NCBI GenBank assembly: GCA_035688305.1 | Contig: DASSNC010000014.1 | Coordinates: forward strand, 1 to 64,000 | DNA length: 64,000 bases | DNA from: 66-474 sp035688305 | Lineage (GTDB): Bacteria > Pseudomonadota > Gammaproteobacteria > Xanthomonadales > Rhodanobacteraceae | Direction: 5' to 3' | Notes under the pieces: generated by a model | Seen by the model: the letters and a program-made list of their open reading frames with translations, nothing else | Databases searched by the model: none | Told to the model about the DNA's origin: nothing | Shown here: piece after piece, positions 34,244 through 42,201 of the stretch | How positions within the stretch are numbered: position 1 is the first letter of the stretch | Layout: each line of letters opens with the position of its first letter | Translations under genes and position numbers: made by a program

Positions 34244-36151
34244 ATGATCACGATCACTCTCCCAGACAACAGCACCAAATCCTTCGATGCTCCGCCCAGC
34301 GTGCGCGATGTCGCCGCGTCGATCGGTGCGGGTCTTGCCAAGGCCGCGCTGGCCGGCAAGGTCGACGGCAAGCTGGTGGACCTTTCGCGCACGATCGAGC
34401 ACGACGCGCGCGTTGAAATCGTCACCGAAAAATCACCCGAGGCGCTGGAGGTCATCCGGCACTCCACGGCGCACCTGCTCGCGCAGGCGGTGCAGCGGTT
34501 GTATCCCGGCACGCAAGTCACGATCGGCCCGGTGATCGAAGATGGTTTCTTTTACGACTTCGCACCCAAGGGTGAGCCGTTCAAGCCGGAAGACCTGCCG
34601 GCGATCGAAGCCGAGATGCACAAGATCGCGAAGGAATCCTTGCCGCTCTCGCGCAGCGTGAAGTCGCGCGACGACGCGGTGGCGTTCTTCCGCGGCATCG
34701 GCGAGGACTACAAGGCCGAGATCATCGAATCGATCCCGGCCGACGAGGATCTGTCGCTGTACTCGCAGGGCGAATTCACTGATCTTTGCCGCGGCCCGCA
34801 CGTGCCCGATACGGGCAAGCTCAAAGCCTTCAAGTTGATGAAGACTGCCGGCGCTTACTGGCGCGGCGATTCCGACAACGCGATGCTGAGCCGCATCTAC
34901 GGCACCGCGTGGTTGAACGACAAGGATCTCCAGGCCTACCTCACCCGCATCGAGGAAGCCGAGAAGCGCGACCACAGGAAGCTCGGCCGCCAGCTCGATC
35001 TCTTCCACATGCAGGAAGAGGCGCCCGGCATGGCGTTCTGGCACGCCAACGGCTGGACGCTCTGGCAGCAGGTCGAGCAATACATGCGCGGCGTGTACCG
35101 CGACTCGGGCTACCAGGAGGTCAAGTGTCCGTCGATCCTCGACGTGTCGCTGTGGAAGAAATCCGGCCACTGGGACCACTACAAGGACAACATGTTCTTC
35201 ACCGAGTCGGAGAAGCGTACCTACGCGGTGAAGCCGATGAATTGCCCGGGCCACGTGCAGATCTTCAACGACGGCCTGCGCAGTTACCGCGACCTGCCGA
35301 TCCGCTACGGCGAGTTCGGTTCGTGCACCCGCAATGAACCATCCGGCGCGCTGCACGGCCTGATGCGCGTGCGCAGCTTCACCCAGGACGACGGCCACAT
35401 CTTCTGCACCGAGGACCAGATCGAGCAGGAGGTGCTGGACTTCCATCGCCAGGCGCTGAAGGTGTACGCCGATTTCGGCTTCAAGGATGTCGAGCTGATG
35501 CTGGCGCTGCGGCCCGAATCAAGGCTGGGCTCGGATGAAATCTGGGACAAGTCCGAAGGCGCCCTGCGCGCGGCGCTGCGTCGGGCCGGTGCCGAATGGA
35601 AGGAATTGCCGGGCGAAGGCGCCTTTTATGGCCCCAAGATCGAATACCACCTGCGTGATGCCATCGGCCGCGATTGGCAGCTCGGCACCATGCAGGTGGA
35701 TTTCTCGATGCCGGGGCGGCTGGGTGCCGAATACGTGGGCGAGGATTCCCAGCGCCACACCCCGGTCATGCTGCACCGGGCCATCGTCGGCTCGATGGAG
35801 CGTTTCCTGGGTATCCTGATCGAGCACCATGCCGGCAACTTTCCGACCTGGCTGGCCCCGGTGCAGGCCGTGGTCCTGAATATCACGGATGGGCAGGCCG
35901 ATTACGTGGCCGAAGTGGCCAAAAACCTGAACGAAGCCGGCCTCCGGGCCAGGGCGGATTTGCGTAACGAGAAAATCGGCTATAAAATCCGCGAGCATAC
36001 GTTGCAAAAGGTGCCTTGGCTGCTTGTGGTCGGTGACCGCGAGAAGGAGAAGGGCACCGTTTCCGTGCGCACACGTTCCGGGGAAGATTTGGGCAGCATG
36101 GCGCTGCCTGCCTTCGTCGAACGCTTGCAGGCCGAGTCCGGCCCGCGCTGA
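34244..36151 (+). CDS. thrS: threonyl-tRNA synthetase
   Basis: A 635-residue class II synthetase charging tRNA-Thr. The N-terminal TGS domain (1-60) and the editing/SAD domain (about 70-225, HSTAHLLAQAVQ and the CRGPH motif) precede the catalytic core (about 240-530). The core has the zinc cysteine in MNCPGH, motif 2 RYGEFGSCTRNEPSGALHG (in parts) and motif 3 near GSMERFLGILIEHHAG. The anticodon-binding domain ends the protein. Length and order match E. coli ThrRS. It heads the conserved operon with infC, rpmI and rplT. Confidence 0.97.
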   Translation: MITITLPDNSTKSFDAPPSVRDVAASIGAGLAKAALAGKVDGKLVDLSRTIEHDARVEIVTEKSPEALEVIRHSTAHLLAQAVQRLYPGTQVTIGPVIEDGFFYDFAPKGEPFKPEDLPAIEAEMHKIAKESLPLSRSVKSRDDAVAFFRGIGEDYKAEIIESIPADEDLSLYSQGEFTDLCRGPHVPDTGKLKAFKLMKTAGAYWRGDSDNAMLSRIYGTAWLNDKDLQAYLTRIEEAEKRDHRKLGRQLDLFHMQEEAPGMAFWHANGWTLWQQVEQYMRGVYRDSGYQEVKCPSILDVSLWKKSGHWDHYKDNMFFTESEKRTYAVKPMNCPGHVQIFNDGLRSYRDLPIRYGEFGSCTRNEPSGALHGLMRVRSFTQDDGHIFCTEDQIEQEVLDFHRQALKVYADFGFKDVELMLALRPESRLGSDEIWDKSEGALRAALRRAGAEWKELPGEGAFYGPKIEYHLRDAIGRDWQLGTMQVDFSMPGRLGAEYVGEDSQRHTPVMLHRAIVGSMERFLGILIEHHAGNFPTWLAPVQAVVLNITDGQADYVAEVAKNLNEAGLRARADLRNEKIGYKIREHTLQKVPWLLVVGDREKEKGTVSVRTRSGEDLGSMALPAFVERLQAESGPR

Positions 36152-36201
36152 CGGGATGCGCGCCAGGCATTGCTGGCGAACTTGAAGCAGGAGATGACGG
36201 T

Positions 36202-36723
36202 ATCGCAACCGAACACAAAGGCAATCGGCGCAACCACGAGATCCGTGTCCCGCAAGTGCGGGTGATCGGCGCCGACGGGGAGCAGGTCGGGGTCCTCGAA
36301 CGCGACGAAGCGTTGGCGATGGCTGAGGATGCAGGGCTTGATCTCGTGGAGATCCAGCCGACCGCCGACCCGCCCGTTTGCCGAATCATGGATTTCGGCA
36401 AGTACAAGTTCGAGCAGCAGAAGAAAGCCAATCTGGCGCGCAAGAAATCCAAGCAGGTCGAAATCAAGGAACTGAAGTTTCGTCCGACCACGGATATCGG
36501 CGACTACAACATCAAGCTGCGCAACATGCTGCGGTTTCTTGAAGAAGGTGACAAGGTCAAGGTCAACATCCGCTTCCGGGGTCGCGAAATGTCGCACCAG
36601 GAATTGGGTATCGAGCTGGCCCGGCGCATCCAGACCGACATCGCCGAGCAGGCGGTGGTGGACCAGTTCCCGCGCATGGAAGGGCGCCAGATGACGATGA
36701 TGATCAGCCCCAAGAAAAAGTAA
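36202..36723 (+). CDS. infC: translation initiation factor IF-3 (AUC start)
   Basis: A 173-residue IF-3. Family alignment requires the N-terminus (I)ATEHKGNRRNHEIRVPQ, which begins at an ATC codon at 36202; an AGGAG site (36189-36193) stands 8 bases before it. No in-frame ATG or GTG fits as well; the GTG at 36256 would remove 18 conserved residues. IF-3 genes are known to use rare start codons (AUU in E. coli), through which IF-3 represses its own synthesis. The N-domain (about 1-75), lysine-rich linker (KKANLARKKSK) and C-domain (about 85-173) are complete. Confidence 0.92.
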   Translation: MATEHKGNRRNHEIRVPQVRVIGADGEQVGVLERDEALAMAEDAGLDLVEIQPTADPPVCRIMDFGKYKFEQQKKANLARKKSKQVEIKELKFRPTTDIGDYNIKLRNMLRFLEEGDKVKVNIRFRGREMSHQELGIELARRIQTDIAEQAVVDQFPRMEGRQMTMMISPKKK

Positions 36724-36874
36724 GGGGCAAACCGCCCGCCGCGGACCGGCGGACGGACAGGCGGCAACCTGAAGCTGGGGTTCCGCAACACAAGCAGGTG
36801 CAGGCAAGGATGGAAAGCGTGATCGAACGATCACCGCCCGCGCCAGTCACGAAAAAAACCAAACGGAGTGGCAC

Positions 36875-37072
36875 ATGCCAAAGATCAAGACCAACCGGGC
36901 CGCTGCCAAGCGGTTCCGGAAAACCGCTTCCGGCAAATTCAAGGCCGGACACGCCTTCAAGTCACACATCCTGACCAAGAAGTCGACCAAGCGCAAACGC
37001 GGATTGCGCGCCCCCAACCACGTGCATGAGTCCGACACCAAGCGTGTCGCGCGCATGCTCCCGTACGTCTAA
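36875..37072 (+). CDS. rpmI: 50S ribosomal protein L35
   Basis: A 65-residue basic protein matching L35: MPKIKTNRAAAKRFRKTASGKF (in parts) and HILTKKSTKRKRGLR. It binds 23S rRNA in the large subunit. It lies between infC and rplT as in nearly all proteobacteria; the 151-base gap after infC holds nothing recognised except its ribosome site. Confidence 0.97.
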   Translation: MPKIKTNRAAAKRFRKTASGKFKAGHAFKSHILTKKSTKRKRGLRAPNHVHESDTKRVARMLPYV

Positions 37073-37087
37073 GCGGAGGACACCACC

Positions 37088-37447
37088 ATGGCACGAGTCA
37101 AACGTGGCGTCACCGCGCGTGCGCGTCACAAGAAAACCCTGAAGGCCGCCAAGGGCTACTACAACGCCCGCCGCAAGGTCTATCGCGTTGCCAAGCAGGC
37201 CGTCACCAAGGCCCAGCAGTACGCCTACATCGGCCGCAAGCAGAAGAAGCGCCAGTTCCGCGCATTGTGGATCGTGCGCATCAACGCTGCCGCGCGCCAG
37301 TTCGGGTTGTCCTACAGCCGCCTGATCGATGGCCTGACCAAGGCCGGCATCACCATCGACCGCAAGGTGTTGGCGGATCTCGCCGTACACGACATCGCGG
37401 CGTTTGGTGCGATTGCCGAGAAGGCCAAGGCCAACCTGGCTGCTTGA
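37088..37447 (+). CDS. rplT: 50S ribosomal protein L20
   Basis: A 119-residue L20 with the family pattern ARVKRGVTARARHKKTLK, KGYYNARRKVYRVAKQAV and the C-terminal LIDGLTKAGI. L20 is needed early in 50S assembly and in enterobacteria represses the rpmI-rplT mRNA. It starts 15 bases after rpmI with a GCGGAGGA ribosome site. Confidence 0.97.
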   Translation: MARVKRGVTARARHKKTLKAAKGYYNARRKVYRVAKQAVTKAQQYAYIGRKQKKRQFRALWIVRINAAARQFGLSYSRLIDGLTKAGITIDRKVLADLAVHDIAAFGAIAEKAKANLAA

Positions 37448-37486
37448 ACCGTTCCGGCGTTCGCGCCGCAACGTTATGATGCAAGC

Positions 37487-37526
37487 AAGCGGGGAGAGGG
37501 CCTTGCCTTCTCCCCGCTTTTCTTTT
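37487..37526 (+). terminator. strong terminator/attenuator between rplT and pheS
   Basis: A long stem: AAGCGGGGAGAGGG (37487-37500) pairs with CCTTCTCCCCGCTT (37506-37519) with a single wobble, and TTTTCTTTT-like residues follow. It ends 18 bases before the pheS start. It should end most rplT transcripts and limit read-through into pheST-ihfA. No phenylalanine-rich leader frame is evident. Confidence 0.8.
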
Positions 37527-37544
37527 GTGCGGGGAATGGTGGCG

Positions 37545-38540
37545 ATGGAAGCATTGGCGTCCCAGGTTGACCAGGGTTTGGCTGCGATTGCGGCGGCGCC
37601 GACCCTTGACGCGCTGGAAGCCCAGCGTGTTGCACTGCTCGGCAAGAACGGCGTGATCACCGCCGAATTGAAGGCGCTCGGCAAGTTGGCGCCGGACGTG
37701 CGCAAGGCACGCGGTGCCGAGGTGAACGTCGCCAAGCAGACGCTCGCCGACGCGATCGCTGCGCGCAAAACGGAGTTGGAGGGTGTCGCGCTGGCGCAGC
37801 GCCTCGCGTCCGAGGGCATCGACATCAGTCAACCCGGGCGCGACGGTTCGCGTGGTTCGATCCACCCGATCACGCGCACCCTCCAACGCATGATCGCGAT
37901 CTTCGCCCAGCTCGGCTATTCGGTGGCCGAAGGCCCCGAGATCGAGGACGACTGGCACAACTTCGAGGCGCTGAATTTCCCGGCGCATCATCCAGCGCGG
38001 GCGATGCACGACACGTTCTATTTTGGCGACGGGCGCCTGCTGCGCACCCACACTTCGCCGGTGCAGATCCGCACGCTCAAGGGCGCCACGCCGCCGGTGC
38101 GGATCATCGCGCCGGGCAAGGTCTACCGCAGCGATTCGGACCAGACCCATTCGCCGATGTTCCATCAGGTCGAAGGCTTGCTGGTCGACGAGTCGGCGAC
38201 CTTCGCGGACCTGAAGGGCACGCTCGAAGCCTTCGTCGCCGCGTTCTTCGGGCGCTCGCTGGCAATGCGCTTCCGGCCCAGCTATTTCCCGTTCACCGAA
38301 CCATCGGCGGAAGTCGATATCCGCTGGGAGCGCGCCGATGGCAGTTCTGGTTGGCTCGAGGTGCTCGGCTGCGGAATGGTGCACCCCACCGTGCTGGAGA
38401 ACTGCGACATCGACCCGGAGCGCTACACCGGATTCGCCTTCGGCATGGGCGTCGAGCGCCTGGCGATGCTGCGCTACGGCGTCACCGACCTGCGCGCGTT
38501 CTTCGAGAACGACGTGCGCTTCCTGGCCCAGTTCGCGTGA
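37545..38540 (+). CDS. pheS: phenylalanyl-tRNA synthetase alpha subunit
   Basis: A 331-residue catalytic subunit. An N-terminal coiled coil (about 1-90) precedes the class II core, with motif 2 (VYRSDSDQTHSPMFHQVEG, about 196-214) and motif 3 (GFAFGMGVERLAMLRYG). I prefer the ATG at 37545, which matches the usual start (two residues then a nine-residue lead to DQ), over an ATG at 37536. It forms an alpha2-beta2 enzyme with PheT, which follows after 10 bases. Confidence 0.96.
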   Translation: MEALASQVDQGLAAIAAAPTLDALEAQRVALLGKNGVITAELKALGKLAPDVRKARGAEVNVAKQTLADAIAARKTELEGVALAQRLASEGIDISQPGRDGSRGSIHPITRTLQRMIAIFAQLGYSVAEGPEIEDDWHNFEALNFPAHHPARAMHDTFYFGDGRLLRTHTSPVQIRTLKGATPPVRIIAPGKVYRSDSDQTHSPMFHQVEGLLVDESATFADLKGTLEAFVAAFFGRSLAMRFRPSYFPFTEPSAEVDIRWERADGSSGWLEVLGCGMVHPTVLENCDIDPERYTGFAFGMGVERLAMLRYGVTDLRAFFENDVRFLAQFA

Positions 38541-38550
38541 GTGAGCGCCG

Positions 38551-40935
38551 ATGAAATTCTCTGAAAACTGGCTGCGCGAACTCGTCGACATTCCTGCCGA
38601 TCATGCGACCCTGGTGGAGCGTCTCACCATGGCGGGGTTGGAAGTCGAGTCCGATCAAATGCTCGGCGCTGCGCTCGATGGTGTCATCGTCGCGCGCATC
38701 CTCGCGTGTGACGCACACCCCGATGCCGACAAATTGCACGTGTGTCGCGTTGATACCGGCCAGGGCGAGGTGCAGATTGTCTGCGGCGCACCGAATGCGC
38801 GCGCGGGCCTGGTCGCGCCACTGGCGACCGTCGGCGCGAAACTGCCGAACGGCATCACGATCAAATCCGCCAAGCTGCGCGGGATCGAATCGCAAGGGAT
38901 GCTCTGCTCAGCGAAAGAACTGGGCATCGACGCCGATGCGTCGGGCCTGATGGAGCTGCCCGCCGACGCGCCTGCGGGCAAGCCGCTGGCGGAGTACCTC
39001 GGACTGCCCGATGCATGCATCGAGTTGAGCCTCACCCCCAACCGCGCCGATTGCCTCGGCATGATCGGATTGGCGGACGAGGTTGCGGCGGAATTCGGAG
39101 CGCGCGCCAGGCGCTACGACGTGGCGTCGGTTGCTGCGGCCCTTTCCGCGCCGCGTGCGATCACGCTCGACGCTGCGGCGGATTGTCCGCGCTACCTCGG
39201 CCGCGCCGTGCGCGGCATCGACATGGCGGCGGCGACGCCGGTGTGGATGGCGCAGCGCCTGCGTGCGGCGGGCATCAAACCCATCAACGTGGTGGTCGAT
39301 GTCGGCAATTACGTGATGCTGGAATCGGGCCAGCCGATGCACGCCTTCGACGATGCGAAGTTGGAGGGCGGCATCGTGGTGCGGCGTGCCCGTGCCGGCG
39401 AAACGCTGAAACTGCTCGACGGCAGCGATGCAACGCTTGAACCCGGGTTCCTCGTGATCGCCGATGAACACAAACCATTGGCCGTCGCAGGGGTGATGGG
39501 CGGTTTCGACTCGCGTGTCACCGAGTCCACCCGTGACGTGTTTTTCGAAGCGGCGCATTTTGCCCCGCCGGCGATCATGGGCCGCGCGCGCAAGCTGGGC
39601 CTGACCACCGACGCCGCGCACCGCTTCGAACGCGGGGTCGATCCCGAGTTGCCGCGGGTCGCCATCGAGCGCGCCACCGCGCTGTTGATCGAAATTGCGG
39701 GCGGCAAGCCGGGCGAGGTCATCGAGACGGTGTCGCCGGAACACTTGCCGAAGTTGGCACCGGTGCTGCTGCGCCGCGAGCGAATCGCGCGGGTGCTTGG
39801 CATCACGGTGGATGATGCTGCGGTCGCGCAGATCTTCACGGCGCTGGGCATGCGGGTTGAGCCGCAGGCCGGCGGCTGGCGCATCACGCCGCCCTCGCGC
39901 CGCTTCGACATTGCGCGTGAAGAAGACCTCATTGAAGAAGTCGCCCGCATCCACGGCTACGGCACGATTCCCGCGCGGCTGCCTGCAGGCGCACCACCGG
40001 CGCCGCGCGACGACGAATCCTCGCTGCCGATTTCAGCGTTGCGTGCCGGGCTGACCGCGCGCGACTATCGGGAGGCCATCTGTTACGCGTTCGTCGATCA
40101 GCGCCTGTTGCAGACTTGGCAGCTGGATACGGATGCCGTGCCGCTGGCGAACCCGCTCTCGGCCGAATTGGCGTTGATGCGCACTTCGTTGCTGCCGGGC
40201 CTGGTTGACGCGCTCCGGCGCAACCGCAATCGCCAGCAAACGCGGGTGCGGCTGTTCGAGTCCGGGGTCGTCTTCCGCCAGGCCGCGGGGCAAGGCGAGG
40301 CACCCATCGAGACCGCGATGCTGGCGGCAGTTGCCAGCGGCAGCGCGGCGGCCGAGCAATGGGGCGAGCCCCGGCGGGCAGTCGATTTCTTCGACATGAA
40401 GGGGGATCTCGAGACCTTGCTTGCCCTGTCTGGCGGGCTGGACGCCTGGACGTTCGACATCGCTGATTTGCCGCCATGGCTGCATCCGGGGCGTGCTGCC
40501 CGGATCCGGCGCGATGGCCAGCCGGCTGGCTTCATCGGCGCCCTGCACCCCTCCTTGCAGGCAGCGCTCGACTTGCCCGAGACCTTCGTTTTCGAAGCCG
40601 GTCTGGCACCGATGCGGCGCCGCAACATTCCACTGGCCAAGCCATTGCCGCGGTTCCCGTCCCTGCGCCGTGATATCGCCATCGAGGTTGACGAAGCCAC
40701 GGAATGGTCCAAGGTCGCTGCGGCGATCCAGTCTGAATTGCAAACAATCGTTAACGAACTGGTATTGTTTGACTGCTTTCACGGTCCGGGCTTGAGCGCC
40801 GGTCGAAAGAGTTTGGCTATAGGCTTGATTTTACAGGACGGATCGCGCACGCTTACGGATGAGGACGCCGACCGCTGCGTGGCCGATGTGGTGACGATGC
40901 TGGAAGGTGAATTTGGGGCCCGGTTAAGGAAATGA
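38551..40935 (+). CDS. pheT: phenylalanyl-tRNA synthetase beta subunit
   Basis: A 794-residue subunit with the full bacterial domain set: OB-fold tRNA-binding domain (about 40-150), B3/B4 editing domain (about 210-390), B5 domain (about 400-475), a catalytic-like core, and the C-terminal FDX-ACB anticodon domain (about 700-794, PRFPSLRRDIAIEVD). It removes mischarged Tyr-tRNA-Phe and binds tRNA. One base separates its stop from ihfA. Confidence 0.96.
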   Translation: MKFSENWLRELVDIPADHATLVERLTMAGLEVESDQMLGAALDGVIVARILACDAHPDADKLHVCRVDTGQGEVQIVCGAPNARAGLVAPLATVGAKLPNGITIKSAKLRGIESQGMLCSAKELGIDADASGLMELPADAPAGKPLAEYLGLPDACIELSLTPNRADCLGMIGLADEVAAEFGARARRYDVASVAAALSAPRAITLDAAADCPRYLGRAVRGIDMAAATPVWMAQRLRAAGIKPINVVVDVGNYVMLESGQPMHAFDDAKLEGGIVVRRARAGETLKLLDGSDATLEPGFLVIADEHKPLAVAGVMGGFDSRVTESTRDVFFEAAHFAPPAIMGRARKLGLTTDAAHRFERGVDPELPRVAIERATALLIEIAGGKPGEVIETVSPEHLPKLAPVLLRRERIARVLGITVDDAAVAQIFTALGMRVEPQAGGWRITPPSRRFDIAREEDLIEEVARIHGYGTIPARLPAGAPPAPRDDESSLPISALRAGLTARDYREAICYAFVDQRLLQTWQLDTDAVPLANPLSAELALMRTSLLPGLVDALRRNRNRQQTRVRLFESGVVFRQAAGQGEAPIETAMLAAVASGSAAAEQWGEPRRAVDFFDMKGDLETLLALSGGLDAWTFDIADLPPWLHPGRAARIRRDGQPAGFIGALHPSLQAALDLPETFVFEAGLAPMRRRNIPLAKPLPRFPSLRRDIAIEVDEATEWSKVAAAIQSELQTIVNELVLFDCFHGPGLSAGRKSLAIGLILQDGSRTLTDEDADRCVADVVTMLEGEFGARLRK

Positions 40936-40936
40936 G

Positions 40937-41239
40937 ATGACGCTGACCAAGGCAGAGATGGCCGAGCGCCTGTTTCTCGACGTGGGCCTCAACAAGCGTG
41001 AAGCCAGGGAGTGCGTGGACGCCTTTTTCGAGGTCCTGCGCGAGGCGCTCGAGCGGGGGGAGCCGGTCAAATTGTCGGGTTTCGGCAATTTCGACCTGCG
41101 CGACAAGAATCAGCGGCCTGGACGGAATCCGAAAACCGGCGAGGAAATTCCCATTTCCGCGCGCCGCGTGGTGACGTTTCGTCCGGGCCAGAAGCTGAAA
41201 TTGAGGGTCGAGAACCATGCTGGATCAGGGCAACAATAA
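40937..41239 (+). CDS. ihfA: integration host factor alpha subunit
   Basis: A 100-residue HU/IHF-family DNA-bending protein. The LTKAEMAERLF start, GNFDLRDKNQRPGRNPKTGEEIPI (in parts, with the intercalating proline of the beta-ribbon arm) and the RRVVTFRPGQKLK end identify the alpha subunit. It pairs with IhfB to bend DNA sharply at promoters. Its position after pheT is the conserved one. Its 3' end overlaps the MerR gene by 23 bases. Confidence 0.96.
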   Translation: MTLTKAEMAERLFLDVGLNKREARECVDAFFEVLREALERGEPVKLSGFGNFDLRDKNQRPGRNPKTGEEIPISARRVVTFRPGQKLKLRVENHAGSGQQ

Positions 41240-41588
41240 CGAACTCCCGCCGATCCCCGCCAAGCGGTATTTCACCATTGGCGAGGTCAGTGAGCTGTGC
41301 GCGGTCAAACCGCACGTGCTGCGCTACTGGGAGCAGGAGTTTCCCGCCCTGAACCCGGTCAAGCGGCGCGGCAACCGGCGCTATTACCAGCGCCACGACG
41401 TCCTGATGATTCGCCAGATCCGCGGCCTGCTTTATGACCATGGCTTCACCATCACCGGTGCCCGCGCACGCCTGGAAGGCCAGCAGGGCAAGATGGAAGC
41501 CTCGATCTCGCACCAGATCGTGCACCAGATGCGGCTGGAGCTGGAACAACTGCTGCAAATCCTGCGCGAACCGCCGCGAAAATCCTGA
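41217..41588 (+). CDS. MerR-family transcriptional regulator
   Basis: A 123-residue small MerR protein. The winged helix-turn-helix (KRYFTIGEVSELCAVKPHVLRYWEQEF in parts, about 16-42) and RRGNRRYYQRHDV are followed by a dimer helix. There is no effector-binding domain and no Cys cluster. This short protein follows ihfA in most gammaproteobacteria with this operon; its target is not known. It overlaps ihfA by 23 bases and is followed by tRNA-Pro. Confidence 0.9.
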   Translation: MLDQGNNNELPPIPAKRYFTIGEVSELCAVKPHVLRYWEQEFPALNPVKRRGNRRYYQRHDVLMIRQIRGLLYDHGFTITGARARLEGQQGKMEASISHQIVHQMRLELEQLLQILREPPRKS

Positions 41589-41634
41589 ATGCGCGCCGTT
41601 TCCGCGCGCGTTCCGCTATCATTGGTGGTTCGGT

Positions 41635-41711
41635 CGGGGCGTAGCGCAGCCTGGTAGCGCATCTGCCTGGGGGGCAGGGGGTCGTGGGTTCGAATCCCGC
41701 CGCCCCGACCA
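41635..41711 (+). tRNA. tRNA-Pro (anticodon GGG)
   Basis: A 77-base cloverleaf: acceptor CGGGGCG/CGCCCCG, D-arm GCGC...GCGC, anticodon arm TCTGC-CTGGGGG-GCAGG with anticodon GGG, T-arm CGTGGG-TTCGAAT-CCCGC, and encoded CCA at 41709-41711. It reads proline CCC. It follows the MerR gene as in related genomes. Confidence 0.95.
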
Positions 41712-41772
41712 ATAATCAAAAACGGGCCCTTGTGGCCCGTTTTGGTTATTGGCCAGGGTGGTGGGGAATGAG
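41693..41772 (+). repeat. tRNA-Pro 3' end plus terminator, repeat copy 1
   Basis: Eighty bases from inside the tRNA T-arm through the tRNA terminator (AACGGGCC-CTTGT-GGCCCGTTTT, about 41721-41743) and on to GGGGAATGAG. It is repeated almost exactly at 41880-41958. The genuine tRNA occupies the left part of this copy. Confidence 0.85.
41719..41743 (+). terminator. terminator of the tRNA-Pro transcript
   Basis: AAAACGGGCC, loop CTTGT, GGCCCGTTTT: an 8-10 bp stem ending in a short T-run directly after tRNA-Pro. The A-run on the left would also serve transcripts from the other strand. A second identical hairpin is at 41905-41929 in the duplicated copy. Confidence 0.8.
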
Positions 41773-41879
41773 AAGCGGCGGCTTCGTCAGAAGGCGCCGG
41801 TTCGACTGCGGAGCCATGGATGGCGGAGCGAACATCGCGGAGCGATGGCCCGAAGGGCGAGCGCCAGGATGGCGCGAGT

Positions 41880-41958
41880 AATCCCGCCGCCCCGACCAAT
41901 AGCAAAAACGGGCCCTTGTGGCCCGTTTTGGTTATTGGCCAGGGTGGTGGGGAATGAG
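41880..41958 (+). repeat. tRNA-Pro 3' end plus terminator, repeat copy 2
   Basis: Same sequence as 41693-41772 except for one small indel (AATAATC versus AATAGC), offset by 187 bases. It starts at AATCCCGCCGCCCCGACCA, the 3' 19 bases of tRNA-Pro including CCA. The 107 bases between the copies hold an unrelated repetitive-looking sequence (GGCGGAGCGAACATCGC, GCGGAGCGATGGC). Confidence 0.85.
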
Positions 41959-41959
41959 T

Positions 41960-42153
41960 TGCGTAGGTTGGGTTGACCCCGGACTTGATCCGGGGGAAGC
42001 CCAACGACATCGCCCCACGTGTTGGGCTTCCCCAGAGAGAGCGCCGGGTCAGCCCAACCTACGCACTCGGCGCAGTCGGTTGCGTAGCCCAACGTCTTTG
42101 CTCGCGCGTGTTGGGCTTCCCCGGAGAGAGCACGGGGTCAGCCCGACCTGCGC
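41960..42153. repeat. nested palindromic element (MITE-like), 1.7 copies
   Basis: Outer arms TGCGTAGGTTGGGTTGACCC (41960-41979) and its imperfect complement GGGTCAGCCCAACCTACGCA (42046-42065). Inside are a second pair, GGGGGAAGCCCAAC and GTTGGGCTTCCCC (42021-42033). A second, partial copy runs from about 42080 to 42153 (GCGTAGCCCAAC ... GTTGGGCTTCCCC ... GGGGTCAGCCCGACCTGCGCA). GTAGGTTGGG/CCCAACCTAC elements are dispersed in many gammaproteobacteria. No gene is present between 41712 and 42201. Confidence 0.75.
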
Positions 42154-42201
42154 ACTTTCCCCGCTTGCGGTGGAGGGATGCCGGCTGGGTGCTGCGCGCA
42201 G

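Noticed and set aside
41773..41879. insert between the tRNA-Pro repeat copies as a mobile element
   Set aside because: Only 107 bases, no inverted ends and no coding; too short to be called an element.
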